A DNA stretch of 5,408 nucleotides from Methanomicrobiales archaeon (lineage in GTDB: Archaea; Halobacteriota; Methanomicrobia; Methanomicrobiales; JACTUA01), in assembly GCA_028678905.1 (NCBI GenBank), contig JAJRCO010000390.1:1-5408 (forward strand), in the 5' to 3' direction. The translations under genes were made by a program, and so were the position numbers. The notes beneath the pieces are model-generated. The model ran no database searches and was not told where the DNA came from. It saw only the letters and a program-made list of their open reading frames with translations. Positions 1 to 4,874 of the stretch are shown here, piece by piece (within the stretch, counting starts at the first letter, position 1; each line of letters starts with the position of its first letter).

Positions 1-454
1 GCTGGTTCTTTAATTCGGTATACACCTGGTCGGTTGGCCAGCCGGTAAACGGGATATTGGTTCGTGCTTTGTCGCTGGCCTTGCTTTCTAGATCTTCGAT
101 GCATTTTGCGATCTGAGCAAGTACCCGGTACTGAGTGTCGATTACTTCACAGTTTAAGTGGACTACCCTGCAGAATAGGCCCATCTCATAGCCAGCTTTT
201 TCCAGTTCGGCACCAACATAGCGGACCGAGGCGGTTTTACCGGTGCCCGTTTTTCCATAAATGAGGATATTTGAGGGAGTTTCTTTCCTCAGGGCGGGGG
301 CCAGAATGCCCGCTACTGTATTGATCTGGGGTTTCCGGTGAGGTAGAATCTGGGGCCGGTAAGAATGCCGAAGAACCTCCCGGTTCTTGAAAATATTTCT
401 GTTGGTCAGGAATTTTTGAAACAACCCCAATGATGAATCCGCCTCGCCCTCCAT
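1..454 (-). CDS. cdc6: Orc1/Cdc6 family replication initiator (N-terminal part; 3' end outside window)
   Basis: This gene encodes the archaeal origin-recognition and helicase-loading AAA+ ATPase, which binds origin recognition boxes and recruits MCM. Translating the minus strand from the ATG at 454 gives 151 codons that run off the left edge. Visible family signatures are the conserved lead-in LRHSYRPQILPHR (about residues 28-40), Walker A GKTGTGKT (67-74), the HLNCEVIDT segment (99-107) and GWPTDQVY (138-145). The Walker B, sensor and winged-helix parts lie outside the window. The ATG at 454 is chosen because it precedes the usual short N-terminal extension and has a G-rich stretch about 8 bases upstream; no upstream in-frame ATG was seen. 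The gene sits immediately beside the candidate origin, the common archaeal arrangement, and an ORB-like element lies only 15 bases upstream of its start, so autoregulation is possible. Family assignment is firm; which paralogue it is cannot be told. Confidence 0.95.
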   Translation of the reverse strand, partial: MEGEADSSLGLFQKFLTNRNIFKNREVLRHSYRPQILPHRKPQINTVAGILAPALRKETPSNILIYGKTGTGKTASVRYVGAELEKAGYEMGLFCRVVHLNCEVIDTQYRVLAQIAKCIEDLESKASDKARTNIPFTGWPTDQVYTELKNQ

Positions 455-468
455 AAGAATATCCCCCC

Positions 469-482
469 ACTCCAGTGGAGAT
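469..482 (+). repeat. ORB-like element 1
   Basis: The bases ACTCCAGTGGAGAT match the local consensus TTTCCAGTGGAGAG at 11 of 14 positions and contain the dyad TCCA-G-TGGA, the core of known archaeal origin recognition boxes. A run of six C (463-468) lies immediately to its left, so read on the minus strand the dyad is followed by a G-run, as in ORBs where a G-string follows the dyad. It lies 15 bases upstream of the cdc6 start codon, a position suited to repression of cdc6 by its own product. Confidence 0.6.
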
Positions 483-541
483 TCATGCGTGTGCAGCTCA
501 GAACGATAAGTCCATCGTTTTTTGCTTCCGAGATCATGTTA

Positions 542-555
542 TTTCCAGTGGAGAG
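542..555 (+). repeat. ORB-like element 2
   Basis: The bases TTTCCAGTGGAGAG define the best version of the local 14-bp element and carry the perfect TCCA-G-TGGA dyad. It starts 73 bases to the right of element 1. It would be a binding site for the Orc1/Cdc6 winged-helix domain, by analogy with known mini-ORBs. Confidence 0.65.
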
Positions 556-612
556 TAACTGTCTCAATTCTACGCCGAGATTACATGTTTTTGAGAACGC
601 GTACCCGGGTGC

Positions 613-626
613 TTTCCGGTGGGGAG
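613..626 (+). repeat. ORB-like element 3
   Basis: The bases TTTCCGGTGGGGAG match element 2 at 12 of 14 positions. Both differences are A-to-G changes, one of which breaks the dyad. It starts 71 bases after element 2 and is in the same orientation. Confidence 0.55.
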
Positions 627-639
627 ACCAACCCCTTTA

Positions 640-653
640 TTTCCTGTGGAGAG
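640..653 (+). repeat. ORB-like element 4
   Basis: The bases TTTCCTGTGGAGAG match element 2 at 13 of 14 positions. It starts 27 bases after element 3 and ends directly against the AT-rich tract, the position expected for the initiator site that borders a DNA unwinding element. Confidence 0.6.
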
Positions 654-654
654 T

Positions 655-740
655 GATTATTTTGAAATATAATCAAAATATTTTTATTATTATTCATTTG
701 TTGATATAATTGATATATTATATAAATGTTCTTATATTAT
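655..740. other. AT-rich tract, candidate DNA unwinding element
   Basis: Only 9 of 86 bases are G or C, in sharp contrast to the roughly half-GC flanks. Internal structure is visible: a 7-bp dyad TGATTAT / ATAATCA with an 8-base spacer at 654-675, and two copies of TTGATATA at 701-708 and 710-717 with a 9-base period. Its place directly beside ORB-like element 4 suggests the site where strands first open at the origin. Some of the AT-richness could instead be promoter sequence for the flanking genes. Confidence 0.6.
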
Positions 741-793
741 CCGAAGAAAAATGAAGAATCAGAATTGAAGAGTCTACTATAATGGGTATGCTA

Positions 794-814
794 TTTCCAT
801 AGGAAATGAAGGGG
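794..814 (+). repeat. ORB-like element 5 with downstream G-run, right of the AT tract
   Basis: A 5-bp palindrome TTTCC/GGAAA with a 3-base centre is followed by TGAA and GGGG. This resembles the general archaeal ORB layout (TTCC...GGAAA, then a G-string) more than elements 2-4 do, but the dyad centre is ATA instead of AGT. It lies about 54 bases right of the AT tract, so the tract would be flanked by initiator sites on both sides. The resemblance is judged from memory of the ORB consensus. Confidence 0.4.
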
Positions 815-852
815 TGGCCGATTCAAGAGGAATCTCATACAAGCATGGATGT

Positions 853-861
853 CCATATATA
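853..861 (+). promoter_or_regulatory. Possible TATA box for moaB
   Basis: The bases CCATATATA lie about 30 bases upstream of the ATG at 889. Archaeal transcription usually starts about 26 bases downstream of the TATA centre, which would give a nearly leaderless transcript at that ATG. A competing TATA-like stretch (ACTATAATG, 775-783) would instead suit a start at GTG 814. Confidence 0.35.
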
Positions 862-888
862 GCACTCATGCGCAGTCCGGATAGGAAC

Positions 889-1377
889 ATGAAATCCAGC
901 CATACCAGCTCTCTTGAAATTCGCGCTGCGGTGATCACTGTTTCCACATCACGATCCAAAGACACCGACATCAGCGGAGGAATCATACGCGAACTTTTAG
1001 AAAAGGCCGGAGCCGGAATAAGTTATTACACTGTAGTCCCCGACAAGGTCGATCAGATTCAAGAGGTCCTTCATTTTGCCCTGACCCGGTCGAACTGCCT
1101 TATCTTCTGCGGGGGTACGGGTCTCACCAGGGATGACTGTACCATCGAAGCGATCACACCATTCATCCAGAAGAGAATCGATGGATTCGGAGAGTTGTTT
1201 CGCTGGATGAGTTATCAGGAGATCGGAACAGCAGCAATCCTCTCTCGTGCCCTTGCCGGTGTCATCGGTGAGAGCGTAGTCTTCTGTATCCCCGGGTCAC
1301 CTGCCGCAGCCCGACTTGCAGTCGACGACTTGATCATCCCAGAATGTGCCCACATCCTCTCTCACGCCCGGAAATAA
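889..1377 (+). CDS. moaB: MoaB/MogA-like molybdenum (tungsten) cofactor biosynthesis protein
   Basis: This is a member of the MoaB/MogA molybdopterin-binding fold, which in archaea is thought to adenylylate molybdopterin before metal insertion; methanogens need this cofactor for formylmethanofuran dehydrogenase and formate dehydrogenase. The 162-residue product shows the family signatures in order: AAVITVSTSR (13-22), TDISG (26-30), GGTGLTRDD (75-83), DGFGELFRWMSYQEIG (98-113) and FCIPGSPAAAR (132-142). The frame stays open back to a GTG at 814 and an ATG at 868, but the extra 25 residues look unlike the family. The ATG at 889 gives the usual length and has a TATA-like sequence at the right distance, so I prefer it. 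The gene diverges from cdc6 across the candidate origin. A T-rich stretch just after its stop (1378-1382) may end transcription. Function is assigned by family; the choice between Mo and W cannot be made. Confidence 0.93.
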   Translation: MKSSHTSSLEIRAAVITVSTSRSKDTDISGGIIRELLEKAGAGISYYTVVPDKVDQIQEVLHFALTRSNCLIFCGGTGLTRDDCTIEAITPFIQKRIDGFGELFRWMSYQEIGTAAILSRALAGVIGESVVFCIPGSPAAARLAVDDLIIPECAHILSHARK

Positions 1378-1384
1378 TTTTTAT
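1368..1384 (+). promoter_or_regulatory. Possible archaeal BRE/TATA element (or moaB terminator T-run)
   Basis: CCGGAAATAATTTTTAT overlaps the moaB stop codon. The GGAAA followed by an AT-rich octamer resembles a BRE plus TATA box, and a start of transcription near 1403 would lie shortly before the GTG at 1416. The TTTTT within it could equally act as an oligo-T terminator for moaB, and both roles may be combined. Confidence 0.35.
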
Positions 1385-1415
1385 CCAGTTCTTACGATGG
1401 TTAACGGGCCTCACC

Positions 1416-1661
1416 GTGCAGCTCAAAATCACGGAAGCTGGTAAACTCGAAATTGAGATCGGGGAGGATGCGTCACTCAGAAAGGCAATTTCGATGATAA
1501 TAAAGAGAGACTGGCTTCACATCAAGGACATCTCCGTGCATGAAAAACTTCCTATTCCGGTATCATCGGTATACGTCCAGGAGCGCCACCCGTTCGATGA
1601 CGAGATCCTGGAAGCGGCCCCTTCCCACCGCTTCACATTCCGCGGGGGTGATACCGAATAG
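1416..1661 (+). CDS. Small hypothetical protein, weakly RpoL (Rpb11)-like, overlapping cgi121 antisense
   Basis: From GTG 1416 this frame encodes 81 residues. The first half looks like a real globular protein: LKITEAG, LEIEIGEDASL, then an amphipathic helix ending IIKRD, followed by ISVHEKLPIP and a strand SSVYVQ. That layout faintly recalls archaeal RNA polymerase subunit L, which typically has a short beta strand, GEDHTL, a helix ending LLKD, then HPL and a YVKT-like strand. The long C-terminal helix of RpoL would be cut short here. Residues 50-81 lie in the 99-base tail-to-tail overlap with Cgi121. The frame stays open upstream to an ATG at 1344 inside moaB, but those extra residues look like read-through. 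No clear ribosome binding site is visible, though a TATA-like element lies upstream. The RpoL comparison is inference; a lineage-specific small protein is equally likely. Confidence 0.5.
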   Translation: MQLKITEAGKLEIEIGEDASLRKAISMIIKRDWLHIKDISVHEKLPIPVSSVYVQERHPFDDEILEAAPSHRFTFRGGDTE

Positions 1662-2084
1662 TTCTGCCAACCTCCTGACCTTCTCCTCCGTCAGATTTTC
1701 ACCATCTTCTTCGGTGTGGCGTACACAGTATCCCATCTCGGTAATCGCCTCTTCGGAAGGAGGAATGAAGCACAGGTACAGATTCGTGGTATCCGATCGC
1801 ACCCCAAAGGTACTTCCAATGCTAGTCTGCCGCGTACCTCCCGCGTAGAGGAGAACCTCCATCTCCAGCGAATCGGCGATCGCAGTTCCTGCTTCCCATG
1901 CACGGAGACCATGGCGCACTGCTGACTCTGCATGCCTGACCCCGGCGATACGATCCGCATCCAGACAGACGATACAACAACGGGACTGCAGACCGATCCG
2001 CTGTGCTTCCCGGATCAACTCCGCCGGGCTGCAACGATCCATCACCGCAGCCCGAATTTCAAACCTGGGCACCCTGTTCCTCAT
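1563..2084 (-). CDS. cgi121: KEOPS complex subunit Cgi121
   Basis: Cgi121 is the KEOPS subunit that binds the Bud32 kinase and helps hold the 3' CCA tail of tRNA while Kae1 makes N6-threonylcarbamoyladenosine at position 37 of ANN-decoding tRNAs. The 173-residue product has the family core: AGVRHAESAVRHG (47-59), the strand-turn SLEMEVLLYAGGTRQTSIG (72-90), NLYLCF (101-106) and the terminal helix ending VIERVALLDVYR (162-173). Length and C-terminus agree with archaeal Cgi121, so the stop at 1563 is probably genuine even though it overlaps a convergent small ORF. Its ATG at 2084 overlaps the upstream helicase stop as ATGA, implying co-transcription and translational coupling. No other KEOPS subunit (Kae1, Bud32, Pcc1) is in the window. 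Confidence 0.9.
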   Translation of the reverse strand: MRNRVPRFEIRAAVMDRCSPAELIREAQRIGLQSRCCIVCLDADRIAGVRHAESAVRHGLRAWEAGTAIADSLEMEVLLYAGGTRQTSIGSTFGVRSDTTNLYLCFIPPSEEAITEMGYCVRHTEEDGENLTEEKVRRLAELFGITPAECEAVGRGRFQDLVIERVALLDVYR

Positions 2085-4222
2085 CGGTATCTCTCCAGAG
2101 ACGATTGGGTCTCTTTAGTATCGCCGGATCCCTCCGATTCCACCTGGGCAAAAATCTGATCGGTTATTCCCGCACCAAGTATAGGTTTCACCCGTGTCCT
2201 TCCAGCCGCTTTAAGGGAGGCAGTATCCGTTATCCCCTGATTGTAGAGGCGGCGTGCACGGACACGTCCGATTCCCCGCAACCAGATAAGGGGCAGGAGC
2301 TCTTCGCGAATCCCATGCTTTACTCGCATCTCCAGGTCCCGCAGCACTCTGGTTAATCGGGGGGAGAACATACCTGATAGTTTGGTACCCGCATGAAGGA
2401 GCCAGTTGATGCTCTCCACCATCGTGTAAATATCCCCGGGCCCCACATTGTAGCGCTCACAAAGGAGGGCCTCTCCCATCTCATTTGCCCAGTCCCGGAT
2501 TAGCAGTGCTGTTTTCAGGCTGGAGAGAAACTCCTGCATCTCCTCATCTCCATAAAAAGGAACATCCAGCCAGAGCTCTTCTCCATGCTCGCGCAAGACC
2601 TTATCCAGCAGATGCTCGTCCCCTTTTTTCAGGTACAGTCTTGGCATATCCGGAGTGCGGCAGACAACCTGAAGATATCCGAGTTCAGAAAAAGAGAGAT
2701 CCCGTCTTAAGGAAGTAGCAATCAGCTCCGCGCTGCGGGGATCGAGATACAGGTGGGAGACGGCCATCCCATAGTCAGTAGCGGAATACTGGCCCTGAAT
2801 CTCCACTACCATTTCGGCGAGTCGGAGATATTCAAGTGAGTGCTCCAGGATGGATTCCAGCCCTCCCGCATCACCCCTTTCATGACCGTAAAAAGTCTCG
2901 CCAAGAAAACGGTACAATCCTTCTTCGTCGGATACGAAGCGGGTGGCAATCAGGGAGAGGATGTGCGTGCACAGAGCCCAGACTGTCGTGCACCGCGATT
3001 GTACATCTTCAGGAGGCGCGTTGAGATACCACTCCATAAGTCGCTCCACATCCCCCTCCCCCTTTGCGATCAGGATCGCCTCCCCGTAGGGATCGAGCCC
3101 CGGGCGGCCCGCCCTTCCCGCCATCTGATGATACTCGCGGGCCGGGATTGGGACCATCCCCTCTCCGGCCTCGTAGCGGGAATAATCGCGGATAAGGACC
3201 CTTCTTGCCGGTAGATTAAGACCTGCAGCGAGAGTAGGGGTAGACGCGATGCATTGGATCACGCCTTCCCGGAATCCCTTTTCGATTAAAGACCGGGCCT
3301 CCCGCCGCAGACCTGCATGATGGAAGGCCGACCGGCACCGGATGGTGGATGCGAGAGTTCGGTCTACCTCCGTTTCTGCGAGGGAAAGGAGCCGGTCTGC
3401 CAGCGCAGCGGAGGCCCCTTCCTGGGGACCCAGAGCTCCGGCAACTTTCCGGGCGAAGGCCTCCGCATTGCGCCGGGAACCCACAAACACCAGACACTGC
3501 CCTCCTTCGTGGAGGGTGTCGAGCACCAGATTGAGGTCGTCAAATTTGGAAAGGGAAGGAACTGGCCGCTCACCATCAGTAAAAACAATTTTGCCCCGAA
3601 AAAAGATTCCCTGCCTGAGATCAACCGGCCTCCAGGTGGAGGTGACCGTTTCGGCATCCAGCCAGTCTGCGAGATCTTCCGGATTGCCGATGGTCGCACT
3701 CAATGCAAGCACCTGAAGTGCGGGATTGCGGTGGCGCAGCTTGGTGATCACCATCTCCAGGGCGGGCCCTCGATCCGGAGAATCCAGCAGGTGGACTTCA
3801 TCCACTACCAGAAGAGTAATCTCTCCCAGCCAAGGAGAATTATTCCGGAGCAGTGAATCCACCTTTTCGCTGGTGGCAATGATTACCTGGTTTTTTCCCA
3901 GGTACTCTTCCCTTTGGTCATAGTCTCCCGTGGCAATACCAACGGAGAGGCCTTTGCCGGAAAACTCTGCGTACTTTTCGCTGGCGAGTGCCTTAAGAGG
4001 AACGATGTACAGGCATTTCCCTCCTCTCAAACCGTGATAATGCATCGCCATCTCCGCCACCAGGGTTTTTCCGCTCGCGGTAGGAATGGCAATGAGCAGG
4101 TTATTCCCGGTAAACAACCCCCTTTCCACGCAGGCCGCCTGTGGCGGATAGAGTTCGGTGATCCCCTTGCGCTGATACTCTTCTGCCAGAGCAGATGGGA
4201 CCGGGAGATCCGCAATTCTCAC
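2081..4222 (-). CDS. hel308: ATP-dependent DNA helicase Hel308 (Hjm), superfamily 2 Ski2-like
   Basis: Hel308 is a 3'-5' helicase that acts on stalled replication forks and recombination intermediates. The 713-residue product carries the complete set of motifs: YPPQ (25-28), Walker A PTASGKT (47-53), Walker B DEVH (141-144), SAT (175-177), motif V STPTLAAGLNLP (327-338) and motif VI QMAGRAGRPG (366-375). These are followed by the winged-helix and ratchet region (about 400-635) and a C-terminal helix-hairpin-helix with LRGIGRVRARRLYNQG (648-663), typical of Hel308. GTG 4222 is preferred: the protein then begins MRIADLPVP like its relatives, and GAGG lies 7 bases upstream. GTG 4228 would add two residues but overlaps that site. 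The stop overlaps the Cgi121 start by four bases. The extreme C-terminus, QSSLERYR, resembles a PCNA-interacting box. All key residues are intact, so the enzyme should be active. Confidence 0.96.
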   Translation of the reverse strand: MRIADLPVPSALAEEYQRKGITELYPPQAACVERGLFTGNNLLIAIPTASGKTLVAEMAMHYHGLRGGKCLYIVPLKALASEKYAEFSGKGLSVGIATGDYDQREEYLGKNQVIIATSEKVDSLLRNNSPWLGEITLLVVDEVHLLDSPDRGPALEMVITKLRHRNPALQVLALSATIGNPEDLADWLDAETVTSTWRPVDLRQGIFFRGKIVFTDGERPVPSLSKFDDLNLVLDTLHEGGQCLVFVGSRRNAEAFARKVAGALGPQEGASAALADRLLSLAETEVDRTLASTIRCRSAFHHAGLRREARSLIEKGFREGVIQCIASTPTLAAGLNLPARRVLIRDYSRYEAGEGMVPIPAREYHQMAGRAGRPGLDPYGEAILIAKGEGDVERLMEWYLNAPPEDVQSRCTTVWALCTHILSLIATRFVSDEEGLYRFLGETFYGHERGDAGGLESILEHSLEYLRLAEMVVEIQGQYSATDYGMAVSHLYLDPRSAELIATSLRRDLSFSELGYLQVVCRTPDMPRLYLKKGDEHLLDKVLREHGEELWLDVPFYGDEEMQEFLSSLKTALLIRDWANEMGEALLCERYNVGPGDIYTMVESINWLLHAGTKLSGMFSPRLTRVLRDLEMRVKHGIREELLPLIWLRGIGRVRARRLYNQGITDTASLKAAGRTRVKPILGAGITDQIFAQVESEGSGDTKETQSSLERYR

Positions 4223-4254
4223 GCCCACCCCTCTTTTTCCACTGCAATAATCAT
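4219..4254 (-). CDS. Possible leader mini-ORF upstream of hel308
   Basis: An ATG at 4254 opens 11 codons (MIIAVEKEGWA) and stops at a TGA that overlaps the preferred hel308 start as GTGA, the same kind of junction seen between hel308 and cgi121. A TATA-like T-rich stretch near 4280-4289 would place transcription start close to this ATG, making it potentially leaderless. It may be a coupling leader for hel308 or simply chance; so short a frame cannot be decided from one sequence. Confidence 0.22.
   Translation of the reverse strand: MIIAVEKEGWA
4225..4233 (-). promoter_or_regulatory. Ribosome binding site that decides the hel308 start
   Basis: On the minus strand GAGGGGTGG resembles the archaeal Shine-Dalgarno GGAGGTGA. 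Its GAGG core is 7 bases from GTG 4222 but only one base from GTG 4228, favouring 4222 as the translation start. Confidence 0.5.
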
Positions 4255-4277
4255 TTTTACAGACCGGTTGCCAAATT

Positions 4278-4291
4278 CAGAAAAAATTCTG
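4278..4291 (-). terminator. Possible T-rich terminator of the rio1-KH operon, or TATA region of hel308
   Basis: On the minus strand CAGAATTTTTTCTG is a 5-bp inverted repeat around a 4-base centre, with a T6 run, 32 bases after the KH-protein stop. Archaeal termination favours oligo-T, so it could end the rio1-KH transcript. The same AT-rich stretch lies about 60 bases upstream of the hel308 start and could serve as a promoter. The gap of about 100 bases contains nothing else recognisable apart from a possible leader mini-ORF and a TTCCATAGGAAA copy. Confidence 0.35.
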
Positions 4292-4322
4292 CGGAATTGT
4301 TGTTCCATAGGAAAGGGTAGTC

Positions 4323-4865
4323 TCAGAAATAGTACGCAATCAAATCCTGTTTTGACTCCCGTTTCTTCTTATCCAGGAAAGAATACACCGTCTCATGCGG
4401 GACTCCGTTGACCAGCATCTCTATCGCGGTGCGGGCGACTTTCACCTGTTCAAAAGGCCCGATCAGCGAGATGGTCTTTCCGTGGACGGATATGGATGTG
4501 CCGGTCATATCTTCTATCTGCTCCCGAGAATGGCCCGCTCTTCCGATGATTCTACCCCGGACGCGTTCAAGCTGGCGTGGAGTGTCCACCACTGCCCCAA
4601 GGTCGATGACGTCCAGAATCAGATCATCGTCCCGCATCAGCTGGAATGCCCGTTCGGGAGAAAATCCTCGGTTGATCGCCTCGATTACCTTTACCGCCCC
4701 GATCACTCCCTCGGCGTCATCCCCTTCAACGGTAACCACACCTTCTTTGCTGTCGACCCGGATGGTTGTGTGGGTCTTCTCTTCCACCTCCCGCTTGGTC
4801 GATCCACCTTTTCCGATCAATACCCCTAACCGGTCACCGGCCACTTTTATTTCCTGGTTTGTCAT
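4323..4865 (-). CDS. Two-KH-domain RNA-binding protein, archaeal Dim2/Pno1-like
   Basis: The 180-residue protein has two KH domains, with GxxG RNA-binding loops GKGG (18-21) and GRAG (108-111), joined by the linker NRGFSPERAFQLMRDDD (65-81), characteristic of the Pno1/Dim2 and Krr1 group. Eukaryotic Pno1/Dim2 helps process the 3' end of small-subunit rRNA, and the archaeal homologue is expected to act in ribosome maturation or initiation. The ATG at 4865 follows the upstream kinase stop by 9 bases, with GAGG about 8 bases before the start, so the two genes surely share a transcript. The C-terminus ends in a lysine-rich helix and IAYYF. Length is normal for the family. The domain assignment is firm; the precise cellular role is inferred from homologues. 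Confidence 0.93.
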   Translation of the reverse strand: MTNQEIKVAGDRLGVLIGKGGSTKREVEEKTHTTIRVDSKEGVVTVEGDDAEGVIGAVKVIEAINRGFSPERAFQLMRDDDLILDVIDLGAVVDTPRQLERVRGRIIGRAGHSREQIEDMTGTSISVHGKTISLIGPFEQVKVARTAIEMLVNGVPHETVYSFLDKKKRESKQDLIAYYF

Positions 4866-4874
4866 CCTATCGCC

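Larger units (their letters stand above)
455..888. other. Candidate chromosomal replication origin (intergenic region between cdc6 and moaB)
   Basis: This gene-free stretch of about 430 bases separates the divergent cdc6 and moaB genes. From left to right it holds four 14-bp ORB-like elements (469-482, 542-555, 613-626, 640-653), an extremely AT-rich tract (655-740, 9 G/C of 86) and a fifth ORB-like palindrome followed by GGGG (794-814). The first three elements start 73 and 71 bases apart, roughly seven helical turns, so they would lie on nearly the same DNA face. Initiator-binding boxes flanking a DNA unwinding element beside orc1/cdc6 are the known architecture of euryarchaeal and crenarchaeal origins. 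The open frames crossing this region contain the repeats and show no recognisable protein, so I treat it as non-coding. The origin function itself is inferred, not shown. Confidence 0.72.

Noticed and set aside
331..355. ORB-like TTTCCGGTGAGG with downstream GGGG inside cdc6
   Set aside because: Nine bases match ORB-like element 3, but the second half of the dyad is poor and the bases encode conserved Cdc6 residues, so coding constraint explains them.
237..470. 77-codon minus-strand open frame starting ahead of cdc6
   Set aside because: It overlaps the cdc6 coding frame out of phase. The cdc6 frame carries Walker A and other family motifs, and this one has none.
485..709. 74-codon plus-strand open frame across the origin region
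   Set aside because: It runs through three ORB-like elements into the AT tract, has no recognisable protein pattern and no ribosome binding site.
1563..1572. Ten bases TCATCGGTAT shared by the ends of cgi121 and hel308 (second copy at 2081)
   Set aside because: Several 10-base repeats are expected by chance in 5.4 kb, and nothing else around the two sites is alike.
1691..1960. Other 60-120 codon open frames on both strands within 1540-2360
   Set aside because: All are out-of-phase or antisense shadows of Cgi121 and Hel308, whose frames show family motifs throughout.
3317..3856. 179-codon plus-strand open frame opposite hel308
   Set aside because: It is the antisense shadow of the conserved helicase domains, with no independent motif or start signal.
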